This document shows, piece by piece, positions 1 through 6,443 of a stretch of DNA of 7,839 bases. Each line of letters opens with the position of its first letter. Position 1 is the stretch's first letter. This stretch comes from Clostridiales bacterium. Lineage in GTDB: Bacteria; Bacillota; Clostridia; Christensenellales; Aristaeellaceae. Below the pieces are notes generated by a model. It searched no databases. It was not told where the DNA came from and saw nothing but the letters and a program-made list of their open reading frames with translations. Both the position numbers and the translations under genes were made by a program. Location of the stretch: NCBI GenBank assembly GCA_012522875.1, contig JAAYJP010000161.1, positions 1 to 7,839 on the forward strand, read 5' to 3'.

Positions 1-77
1 CTCAGTTGTTTCCGCATGGGTCTCTCAGCGATGGGCAAACCCGGAAGATCACCTGCAATGCATGGATGGGTGATTGC

Positions 78-86
78 ATTATAGCA
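78..86 (-). promoter_or_regulatory. Possible leftward extended -10 promoter
   Basis: On the minus strand the sequence reads TGC TATAAT, an extended -10 element with a perfect TATAAT. No good -35 sits 16-18 nt upstream (the bases there read GATATT or similar). Just downstream is a dyad, ATCACC at 48-53 against GGTGAT at 69-74, which could be an operator near the start site. A transcript from here would leave the window on the left, so its gene is not visible. It could be chance in an A+T-rich patch; nothing else is evident in 1-177. Confidence 0.28.
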
Positions 87-177
87 CAGATAGCCATCAA
101 AATATCCGTCCTCGCAATATTATTATTCTTCCGGGCATCCCATCCGTTGCGCCTTTGCTCGCATGACGGACAATGCT

Positions 178-475
178 TTACGGCGCGCCCTTCGCCTTCA
201 GCAGGTCCCGGGAAGCCTCCTGCAGGAACTGACTGAGGTAAACCTCATAGCGCAGGCCCATTTTGCGTATCAGTTTCCGGTGGGCGCCTTCCTTGCGGAA
301 GCGGCCGGAAGAGCGGAGGGTGAACAGGGGGCTTCTCCCGCGCCCGCCGGGGTGCCATGGCTCCTTTCCGGTTTCAGGAGGAAGCGTTCCGGGCATCCTT
401 GAGCGCTGGGGTGCCATATGTTAGTATGTGATATGGCGCATGAGCGGATTGTGGGAAAACACACGGCCTGATCCA
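178..475 (-). pseudogene. Decayed copy of the 3' end of the downstream ABC exporter gene
   Basis: This is a broken duplicate of the ATP-binding domain of the ABC gene at 2583-4427. The stop codons align (TAA at 178-180 and at 2583-2585). The last 42 residues match closely: GRFRKEGAHRKLIRKMGLRY here against GRIREEGTHRELMRKKGLYY there, both followed by a tail ending EASRDLLK. Further up, in another frame, ERFLLKPE...GTPAGAGE corresponds to ERFILKLEKGYDTPVGEGG. Beyond that, DNA around 437-470 still resembles the segment encoding LFSGTVLDNIRYA. The copy lacks about 174 nt between the two RLST-encoding sites, so the signature motif, Walker B and H-loop are gone, and it has an in-frame loss of about 24 nt plus at least one frameshift. 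No ATPase could be made. Weaker similarity may run to about 505. The left boundary is firm; the right boundary is an estimate. Confidence 0.8.
411..439. repeat. Inverted repeat upstream of the diguanylate cyclase gene
   Basis: GTGCCATAT (411-419) faces ATATGGCGC (431-439) across 11 nt. The arms pair over nine positions with one G-T wobble. It lies about 115 nt before the start codon at 555, inside the decayed ABC copy. It may be a protein-binding site or simply a product of decay. No T-run follows on either strand, so it is not a terminator. Confidence 0.4.
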
Positions 476-496
476 GCGCGCAGTGCGGTACCAGGA

Positions 497-524
497 CTGC
501 GGAAACAATCGGAATAGTTATACT
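497..524 (+). promoter_or_regulatory. Weak candidate promoter for the diguanylate cyclase gene
   Basis: TATACT at 519-524 is a fair -10 element about 30 nt before the start codon. The best -35 at suitable spacing is CTGCGG (497-502, 16-nt spacer), which fits the consensus poorly. If real, transcription would begin near 531 and leave a leader of about 25 nt. I saw no better promoter between 413 and 554. Confidence 0.2.
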
Positions 525-554
525 GATGGGCAATACTGACCAGGAGCAAAGCTT

Positions 555-2330
555 ATGATGCGGCCCGTTCGCAATTCAATCCTGCTGAAAATCTCGGCTC
601 TCATCTTCGTTTTATGCCTGATCATTATGGCATATTCGGCAAATAGGCTATACCATGGATGGCAAAGCTATCAGCAGGCAACAGAGCTGCGGATCGTTCA
701 GGATATGACGCGCAACTTTTCGGACGGATTGAAGAATTTCATGTTTGAAAGAGGCAGAATGAATGTTGTCCTCTCCAAGGAGGCGCCGGTTTCGGATGAA
801 AACAAAGCATTTTTAGAGGAACGACGGACTTCTGCCGATGAGGCGTTTTTGGCTGGTTTTGCGGCCATGCAAAAAAACTTCCCGGAGGAAACAGAATACC
901 TTCGCACAGAATACGAGAAAGTAGATGCGCTGCGATCAGTGGCTGATACAGAAGCGGATAAACCGCTTTCCCAGAGGGATCCAGGCATCCGTGAACGATG
1001 GTTTGGCTGCTGTTCCGGTTATATAGACACCGTCATCAGTGAAATCAATGTCATTCGCCAGCTTTCACATAACAGCAATATCTCCAACAGCTTCGATGTG
1101 GTTGTTGACAGCCTGTACTTCAGGAGCATTGTGGGGAATGAATCCTCCATTATTACCTCAGCAATTGCCGGAAATGGCAAAATCAGCGACGAAGAGCATG
1201 CCAAGCTCCAATTTTTATTGGGAAAAGAAGCGCAGGTTTGGTCCGAACTGGAAAAGACGGTCCACATATTGGGATCGGATAAAATTAAGATTGCCCTGGA
1301 GAATGTCAGGGATCAATACTACGTAAAATTTCGCCCTGAACAGGAAAGGATCCTTGAACTAGCCATAAAAAACCAATGGTATGATGGCATGGACAGAGAA
1401 TTGGCAAACCTGTCTGTGCCTGCCCTGCATTCTGTACTGCATCTGAGTGACGAAGCGGTCGATCAAATTGGAATAGAAAATCAAAAAAGCATTCAAAACG
1501 GGCTTCAGGGCCTTTTGGCAGGCATCTTCCAATTGACGACTGGCCTGTTTATCGTTGTTCTTATCCCGCTTTTTTTCAGAAGAAAGTTTGTTCAGCCTGT
1601 TACCGATATTATTTCAGCCCTGAATGAGATCAGCGTGGGGAAAGTGGAGGGCCAAATCCCCCATACACACAGAGCCGACGAAATTGGAAAACTGGCACAC
1701 GGCGCTGAACTGCTGAAAAACAGCATCACAGACGAGCAAGCGCTGAAGCGGGAGCTGGAAAACAGTGTGGCCAAACTGGCGGACTTGTCTGTCAAGGATT
1801 CTTTGACCGCCCTGTATAACAGGCGATATATGGCAGAACGGTTTGATGAACTGATAAAGAGGCACACGCGAACGGGCAGAGTGTTTTCTGTGATCATGTG
1901 TGATATCGACCATTTCAAGTCGTTCAATGATCGCCATGGGCATGCATGCGGGGACAAGGTGCTGGTCCATATTTCCAGTCAGTTGTCTGCATATTGCAGA
2001 GAGTCCGATGTTCTTGCAAGATGGGGCGGCGAAGAATTTCTATTGCTGCTGCCGGACACGAACCAGGAAGGCGCGATGGTTTTGGCGGAAAGAATACGCG
2101 TGGGCCTGGAAAACACCAAATATGAGTGCGAACGGTTTAAACTCAGGTTAACCATGACATTCGGCATCGCGGAGTATCGTGAAGCAGAAGACATGGCTGG
2201 GACCGCAAAAAGAGCCGACCTGGCATTAATGAAGGGGAAAAGAAGCGGCCGCAATCAAGTCGTCGCCTTTGATGGAGAACCAGGCGAAGATGAACGGGCC
2301 GATAGCAGCATACCTGGCGAAATGACATGA
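555..2330 (+). CDS. Membrane-anchored diguanylate cyclase (sensor-HAMP-GGDEF)
   Basis: The predicted enzyme joins two GTP molecules into the second messenger cyclic di-GMP. It has 591 residues. A transmembrane helix at about 8-27 is followed by a largely helical extracellular region (about 30-320), a second helix (about 321-341), a HAMP linker (about 342-393) and a GGDEF domain (about 411-572). The domain opens with DSLTALYNRRYM, has the metal-binding stretch DIDHFKSFND (Asp450) and the active-site motif GGEEF (491-495), so it should be active. RESD (482-485) lies five residues before GGEEF, the normal place for the RxxD product-inhibition site. The extracellular part contains an ERGRMNVVL stretch (65-73) that recalls nitrate/nitrite-sensing (NIT-type) helical domains; I hold this loosely and do not know the ligand. 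AGGAG at 542-546 sits 8 nt before the ATG; Met2 is an alternative start. The gene is monocistronic and convergent with the ABC operon. Its base composition is lower in G+C than its neighbours (24 of 60 in 1321-1380), which hints at separate origin. Confidence 0.93.
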   Translation: MMRPVRNSILLKISALIFVLCLIIMAYSANRLYHGWQSYQQATELRIVQDMTRNFSDGLKNFMFERGRMNVVLSKEAPVSDENKAFLEERRTSADEAFLAGFAAMQKNFPEETEYLRTEYEKVDALRSVADTEADKPLSQRDPGIRERWFGCCSGYIDTVISEINVIRQLSHNSNISNSFDVVVDSLYFRSIVGNESSIITSAIAGNGKISDEEHAKLQFLLGKEAQVWSELEKTVHILGSDKIKIALENVRDQYYVKFRPEQERILELAIKNQWYDGMDRELANLSVPALHSVLHLSDEAVDQIGIENQKSIQNGLQGLLAGIFQLTTGLFIVVLIPLFFRRKFVQPVTDIISALNEISVGKVEGQIPHTHRADEIGKLAHGAELLKNSITDEQALKRELENSVAKLADLSVKDSLTALYNRRYMAERFDELIKRHTRTGRVFSVIMCDIDHFKSFNDRHGHACGDKVLVHISSQLSAYCRESDVLARWGGEEFLLLLPDTNQEGAMVLAERIRVGLENTKYECERFKLRLTMTFGIAEYREAEDMAGTAKRADLALMKGKRSGRNQVVAFDGEPGEDERADSSIPGEMT

Positions 2331-2333
2331 ACG

Positions 2334-2374
2334 CCTGCCCGGTTGCCGAATGAGGCCCGGGCGGGGTCCCTTTT
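2334..2374 (+). terminator. Weak terminator after the diguanylate cyclase gene
   Basis: CCTGCCCGG (2334-2342) pairs with CCGGGCGGG (2357-2365) over nine positions with one wobble and a 14-nt loop. It starts 4 nt after the stop codon. The downstream run is only TTTT (2371-2374) after GTCCC, so termination would be inefficient. Confidence 0.4.
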
Positions 2375-2408
2375 GGCCTATCCGGCGAACAGGCAGCGGC
2401 AAATGGCT

Positions 2409-2474
2409 GGCGGAGCCCAGGATACGGAACCTGTTTTGGCTCCGCCCGCCTATGGCAAGCCACTGAAGGCGGGC
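2409..2474. repeat. Pair of overlapping hairpins in the convergent gap
   Basis: GGCGGAGCC (2409-2417) is perfectly complementary to GGCTCCGCC (2438-2446), and inside it CAGG (2418-2421) pairs with CCTG (2430-2433). A second perfect stem, GCCCGCCT (2444-2451) with AGGCGGGC (2467-2474), shares three bases with the first. Neither has a T-run on either strand. They may act as 3'-end stabilisers or help stop converging transcripts. No gene is seen in 2331-2582. Confidence 0.45.
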
Positions 2475-2520
2475 ATAAAACATCAGCTGAGGGCAATGCG
2501 TCAGCAGGCACTTCCGCATC

Positions 2521-2556
2521 AAAACACCGGGGCAAGCGTTTATGCGCTTGACCCGG
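2521..2556 (-). terminator. Rho-independent terminator of the ABC exporter operon
   Basis: On the minus strand a 12-position stem (2545-2556 with 2527-2538, one mismatch) with a 6-nt loop is followed by TGTTTTG. It begins about 27 nt after the TAA stop of the second ABC gene. The T-run is short but the stem is long and G+C-rich, and the position suits the end of the two-gene operon. Confidence 0.68.
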
Positions 2557-2582
2557 GCTGATCAGTGCTGTTCCCGGCCTCC

Positions 2583-4427
2583 TTAAGGCGCGGCTTTCAC
2601 CTTCAGCAGGTCACGGGAAGCCTCTTCCTGGAACTGATTGGTGTAAAGCTCATAGTACAGGCCCTTTTTGCGCATCAGCTCCCGGTGGGTACCCTCCTCG
2701 CGGATGCGGCCGTCATCGATGAAGAGGATGCGGTCGGCGGAGCGGATGGTGGACAGTCGGTGGGCGATGATGAAGCTGGTGCGCCCGGACAGGGTGCGCT
2801 CAATGGCGTGCTGGATGTCCTGCTCCGTCTCGGTGTCCACTGAGGAGGTGGCCTCGTCCAGCACAAAGAGCCGGGGATTGTGCAGGATGGCCCGGGCGAA
2901 GGAAACCAGCTGTTTCTCGCCCGTGGACAGGCGGCTTCCCCCCTCGCCCACGGGGGTATCATAGCCCTTTTCCAGCTTCAGGATGAAGCGCTCCGCGTCC
3001 ACCATCCGGGCAGCGGCGTGGGCTTGTTCCTCAGGCGCCTGGGGGTCGGCATAGCGGATGTTGTCAAGGACGGTGCCGGAAAACAGCCGCGGCTCCTGGA
3101 GGACATAGCCCAGGTTGCTCTGAAGCCACAGCTGGCTGCGCTCCCGGTAGTCCACCCCATCGATCAGGATGCGGCCTTCTGTGGGCTCATAGAAGCGGCA
3201 GATGAGGTTGACGATGGTGGACTTCCCGGCGCCTGTGGGCCCCACCAGGGCAAGGGTCTCCCCGGGCTTCACATGGAGGTTGAAATCCTCCAGCACCTGT
3301 TCGCCGTCCTTGTAGCGGAAGGTGACATGCTCAAAGGTGATTTCGCCATTGAGCTCCTCCCAGTTTTCGCGTTTGGGATGGAAGTTGTCGCCGTATTTTT
3401 CTTCCACATCCGGCGTGTCCTGGATATCAGGCGCGGTTTCCAACAGGCCGATGACCCGCTCCGCCGCCGCCTGCATACGCTGCATCTCGCCAAAGATGTA
3501 GGCGATGTCGCGGATGGGGTGGAAGAACATCACGGAGTAGCTGACAAATGCCGTCACCGTGCCCAGGGACAAGGCGCCTTTAAGCACCTGATTTGAACCG
3601 TAGGCCAGGGCAAAGGCACTGGCCAGGGAGGAAATCGCCAGAACGATGGGCAAAAACAGGCTGGACAAAGTGGCAGAGCGTACGGAAGCCCGCCGCATGC
3701 CGCCGGTCAGCTCACTGAACTCCTTGAAGTTCTCCTCCTCCCGCACCAGGGATTTGGTGGTTTTGGCGCCCATGATGCCCTCATTGAAGGCGCCGGTGAT
3801 CTGGGCGTTCATCTTGCGCACTTCCCGCTGGGCCTTGAGGATGCGCTTCTGGAAGAAGATGGTGACCAGGATGATGGGCGGCACGATGGCCAGCACGCCA
3901 AGGGCCAGCTGCCAGTTAATGACCAGCATGACCACAGTGGCGATGATCAGGAAGATCAGCGCGTAGGCGATGTCCACCAGGCTCCAGCCGATGGCGTCGG
4001 CCAGGTGTGAGATATCGCTGGTCATCCGGCTCATGAGGTAGCCCACGGGCATCCGGTCGTAGTAGGAGAAGGGCAGCTCCTGGAGCTTGCGGAAGCCCCG
4101 GGTGCGCATATCATAGGCGATGGAGAACTCCACCCGCCCCGCCTGGTCGATAAACTTGTACACCGCATAGGTCTGCATGGCAATCATCGCCAGGTACACC
4201 AGCACAAACAGCCACAGCCCGCTGGTGTCTTTTGGGAGGACATACCGGTCGATGACAAAGCGGGTCATCAGGGGCACCACGATGTCCACGATTGCCAACA
4301 CACCCATCATCACAGCGATAAACCCCAGCCGTTTCCACTGGCTGCGGGCGTCTTTCAGCAGCCTGAACCAGATGGAGAAATTCAGCTTCCGGTCAGGCGC
4401 TTGTTCTTCTGCGTAAAATTCACTCAT
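2583..4427 (-). CDS. ABC exporter half-transporter, subunit with the catalytic glutamate (BmrD/LmrD type)
   Basis: This is the second subunit of a heterodimeric ABC exporter in the cytoplasmic membrane, which pumps out drugs, lipids or peptides using ATP. It has 614 residues, normal for a fused membrane-ATPase half. Six transmembrane helices lie at about 35-56, 70-90, 150-170, 171-191, 255-277 and 285-305. The ATPase follows, with Walker A GPTGAGKST (396-404), Q-loop Gln444, signature LSTGEKQ (500-506), Walker B ending LDE with catalytic Glu525, and H-loop His556. The signature departs from LSGGQ, while Walker B is complete, the reverse of its partner. Pairing the two gives one complete ATP site (this Walker A/B with the partner's LSGGQ) and one degenerate site, as in TM287/288 and BmrCD. 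The start ATG overlaps the upstream stop (ATGA), so the genes are probably translationally coupled; AAAGGGGG precedes it. A decayed copy of its 3' end lies at 178-475. The substrate cannot be told from sequence. Confidence 0.95.
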   Translation of the reverse strand: MSEFYAEEQAPDRKLNFSIWFRLLKDARSQWKRLGFIAVMMGVLAIVDIVVPLMTRFVIDRYVLPKDTSGLWLFVLVYLAMIAMQTYAVYKFIDQAGRVEFSIAYDMRTRGFRKLQELPFSYYDRMPVGYLMSRMTSDISHLADAIGWSLVDIAYALIFLIIATVVMLVINWQLALGVLAIVPPIILVTIFFQKRILKAQREVRKMNAQITGAFNEGIMGAKTTKSLVREEENFKEFSELTGGMRRASVRSATLSSLFLPIVLAISSLASAFALAYGSNQVLKGALSLGTVTAFVSYSVMFFHPIRDIAYIFGEMQRMQAAAERVIGLLETAPDIQDTPDVEEKYGDNFHPKRENWEELNGEITFEHVTFRYKDGEQVLEDFNLHVKPGETLALVGPTGAGKSTIVNLICRFYEPTEGRILIDGVDYRERSQLWLQSNLGYVLQEPRLFSGTVLDNIRYADPQAPEEQAHAAARMVDAERFILKLEKGYDTPVGEGGSRLSTGEKQLVSFARAILHNPRLFVLDEATSSVDTETEQDIQHAIERTLSGRTSFIIAHRLSTIRSADRILFIDDGRIREEGTHRELMRKKGLYYELYTNQFQEEASRDLLKVKAAP

Positions 4428-6265
4428 ACGGTCCCCCTTTGCGCCTGGAAAGAGGCATTGTCCAGGGCGGCTTCTTCTTCTTCGGAGAGCCCGGATTGGA
4501 TATTGTTGATGCGCTGGTAGAGCCCCGGGCGGGCGATGAGTTCCCCATGGCTGCCCTCCTGGGCCAGCCGCCCGTCCTCCAGCACCAGGATGCGGTCAGC
4601 CTCCTTCAGGGTGAGGATGCGGTGGCTGATGATGATGGCCGTCACACCTTTGCGGCGCTCTTTCAGGTTCCTGCGGATGAGCGCGTCGGTCTGGGTGTCC
4701 ACTGCCGAGAGGGAATCGTCAAAAACCAGGATATCGCTGCCTTTTAGCAAGGTTCGGGCGATGGCGGCGCGCTGCTTCTGCCCGCCGGAGAGGGTCACGC
4801 CCCGTTCACCTACCAGGGTCTCCCAACCCTTTTCGCTTTCCGAGATGAAGTCATAGGCCTGGGCATCCCTGGCTGCCTGCTCCACCTCAGCGCGCTGGGC
4901 TTGGGGGGCGGCGATGCGAAGGTTGTCGTAGATGGTTTTTGAGTAGAGGAAGGGCTCCTGAAGCACCAGGCCCACCTTGCTTCTCAGGTACTTGCGGTCC
5001 ATCTGGTTCAGGTCGTGCCCGCCGATGGTGATGCGGCCCGACTGGGGCCGGTACATGCGCTGAAGCAAAAGCGCGATGGTGGATTTTCCCGAACCCGTAG
5101 CACCCAGGATGGCCACGGTTTCGCCGGATTTGATGGTGAAACTCAAGCCCTTCAGGATATCCTGGCCGCCGTCATACCGGAAGGTGACATTGTCAAACAC
5201 GATATCGCCCGACAGGTCCGGCCTGGCGGCCTCAGGCAGGTCGGTTTCCTCTTTTTGCCGGAGGATGTCATCGATGCGTTCCAGCGCCACCATGCTGCGG
5301 CCGCCGTCAGAGAGGATGCGGCCCAGCTGCCGGATGGGGCCCACCAGCATGCCGATATAGCTGGTAAATACCACCAGGTTGCCCACGCTGATGCGCCCGG
5401 CAATGGCTTCAAAGATGCACACGACCAGGGTCAGAACGATCTGGACGGAGCTCAGCGCGTCGCTCAGCCCCCAGTACCCTGCCTCCAGGTGAACGCTGGA
5501 GATGAACTTGTCCCGCTGGTCCCGGTTGGCATCGTCAAAGCGCTCGATCTCCTTTTGCGCCTGGCCAAAGGCCCGCACCACCCGGACGCCGGTCAGGTTT
5601 TCCTGGAGCACCGCGCTCATTTTCCCGTCCGCATCGTCCGCACCGCGGAAAGCCTTGATGACCTTTTTGAAGAACACCATGGAGAATACCAGCAGGAGGG
5701 GCATGACGGCCAGGGACACCAGGGTGACCTTCGCGGAGATGGGGAGCATCAGCGCCAGGGCGATGCCCACCATCAGCGCCGTGGTGATGATGTTCATCAA
5801 ATGGAAGCTTAGGAACCGGCGCACATTGTCCACATCCGAGGTGCAGCGCTGCACCAGATCCCCGGTGGAGGCCTGGCTGTGGTAGGCGAAAGGAAGCTCC
5901 TGCAGGTGGGAATAGAGCTTATCCCTGAGGCTCCGGGCGGCGTTTTCGGAGGCCATGGCCGTCCAGCGCCCCTTGTAGAAGCTGCATACGCCGTTTACCA
6001 GGCTGATCAGGATGATCACCACCCCAGCGCCCAGGAGGGGGCCCAGGGCATTCCCGCCGGCGCCCAGGTCCAGAGCCCAACGGTCAAAGGGCGGCGGCAG
6101 GCGGGAGGGCATGCCGCCCAGGTAGTGGTCCAGCACTTCCGCCAGCACGGCGGGCGTCATAAAGCCCAGGAATACGCTGGCGACGGTGCAAAGCGCAGCA
6201 CCCACAAACAGACCCGCGTTGTCTTTCACCAGCTTTGCCAGAAGGCGTTTGTTTCGTGTTTTCAT
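4424..6265 (-). CDS. ABC exporter half-transporter, subunit with degenerate Walker B (BmrC/LmrC type)
   Basis: This is the first gene of the exporter operon and partner of the next subunit. It has 613 residues. Transmembrane helices are at about 18-40, 74-93, 155-175, 178-199, 268-288 and 295-313. The ATPase has Walker A GATGSGKST (388-396), Q-loop Gln436, a canonical signature LSGGQKQR (492-499), Walker B ILVFDD (512-517) and H-loop His548. Asp517 stands where the catalytic glutamate should be; FDDSLSAVD is the usual form in the non-catalytic half of heterodimeric exporters such as BmrC and TM287. The mix of degenerate Walker B with a good signature fits its partner exactly. The start ATG at 6265 has GGAG (6271-6274) five nt upstream and lies about 25 nt after the T-run of a leader terminator, so expression probably depends on read-through. 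The C-terminal tail (about 591-613) is acidic and then variable. The family points to drug export; the real substrate is unknown. Confidence 0.95.
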   Translation of the reverse strand: MKTRNKRLLAKLVKDNAGLFVGAALCTVASVFLGFMTPAVLAEVLDHYLGGMPSRLPPPFDRWALDLGAGGNALGPLLGAGVVIILISLVNGVCSFYKGRWTAMASENAARSLRDKLYSHLQELPFAYHSQASTGDLVQRCTSDVDNVRRFLSFHLMNIITTALMVGIALALMLPISAKVTLVSLAVMPLLLVFSMVFFKKVIKAFRGADDADGKMSAVLQENLTGVRVVRAFGQAQKEIERFDDANRDQRDKFISSVHLEAGYWGLSDALSSVQIVLTLVVCIFEAIAGRISVGNLVVFTSYIGMLVGPIRQLGRILSDGGRSMVALERIDDILRQKEETDLPEAARPDLSGDIVFDNVTFRYDGGQDILKGLSFTIKSGETVAILGATGSGKSTIALLLQRMYRPQSGRITIGGHDLNQMDRKYLRSKVGLVLQEPFLYSKTIYDNLRIAAPQAQRAEVEQAARDAQAYDFISESEKGWETLVGERGVTLSGGQKQRAAIARTLLKGSDILVFDDSLSAVDTQTDALIRRNLKERRKGVTAIIISHRILTLKEADRILVLEDGRLAQEGSHGELIARPGLYQRINNIQSGLSEEEEAALDNASFQAQRGTV

Positions 6266-6289
6266 AGATGCTCCAAAGGTTCGTCAAGG

Positions 6290-6321
6290 CAAAAAAACAG
6301 CTCCGCGCATGCGCCGGAGCT
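6290..6321 (-). terminator. Leader terminator (attenuator) before the ABC exporter operon
   Basis: On the minus strand AGCTCCG (6321-6315) pairs with CGGAGCT (6305-6299); two more G-C pairs and an ATGC tetraloop can form above a single-base bulge. G and then seven T follow (6297-6291). This is a strong rho-independent terminator. It lies downstream of the operon's own promoter and only about 25 nt before the first exporter ATG, so it is not the end of the neighbouring gene, which has its own terminator at 6487-6530. Its position makes it an attenuator. Confidence 0.85.
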
Positions 6322-6372
6322 CCCTGAAGGCAACCGAAACCAATGTTTCAGCGATGCCAGCTGAGCCCGCGC
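6311..6372 (-). promoter_or_regulatory. Candidate antiterminator of the exporter leader
   Basis: A second RNA fold competes with the terminator. On the minus strand GGGCTC (6368-6363) pairs with GAGCTC (6322-6317) with one wobble. GCGC (6372-6369) can extend the pairing to GCGC (6314-6311) past a two-base bulge. Inside, GGCA (6358-6355) pairs with TGCC (6332-6329), and CTGAAAC (6351-6345) with GTTTCGG (6340-6334) forms a hairpin with an ATTG loop. The right arm takes up the first arm of the terminator, so only one of the two folds can exist. The left arm lies in codons 15-17 of the leader peptide. Found by eye; energies were not computed. Confidence 0.55.
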
Positions 6373-6413
6373 CATGCCATTCCCACGTCCGAAGACAAAC
6401 GAGTCCTCTCCAT
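6348..6413 (-). CDS. Leader peptide of the exporter attenuator, 21 residues
   Basis: This short frame begins MERTRLSSDVG and ends GLSWHR, with TGA at 6350-6348. It is preceded by GGAAGGGAGG (6430-6421), an excellent ribosome-binding site 7 nt before the ATG, better than that of the exporter gene itself. It starts about 24 nt after the predicted transcription start and ends 27 nt before the terminator hairpin. Its last codons contain the left arm of the candidate antiterminator. The peptide is basic (four Arg) with two Trp, has no membrane segment and resembles no protein I know; its role is probably regulatory through being translated. In B. subtilis the leader gene bmrB controls bmrCD by ribosome-mediated attenuation; the likeness here is in layout, not sequence. 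The strong Shine-Dalgarno is the main evidence that it is translated. Confidence 0.65.
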   Translation of the reverse strand: MERTRLSSDVGMAWRGLSWHR

Positions 6414-6443
6414 GCCGCGGCCTCCCTTCCTAAAGATGGCGTC

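Noticed and set aside
25..60. Possible cyclic di-GMP riboswitch (GGGCAAACC near 33-41)
   Set aside because: The rest of the c-di-GMP-I consensus is missing (no GGGACGCAAAGCC or tetraloop receptor that I can see), and no related gene follows closely.
163..402. A 79-codon plus-strand frame before the cyclase
   Set aside because: It is antisense to the decayed ABC copy and mirrors another antisense frame at the intact gene; no ribosome-binding site was seen.
349..417. Direct repeat GGGGTGCCAT at 349-358 and 408-417
   Set aside because: Two copies of ten bases within decayed G+C-rich sequence are likely chance; no further copies or regular spacing were seen.
5015..5812. Long plus-strand frames opposite the ABC genes (also 2880-3596)
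   Set aside because: They are antisense to ABC exporter genes with all family motifs, and their products show no domain and low-complexity composition.
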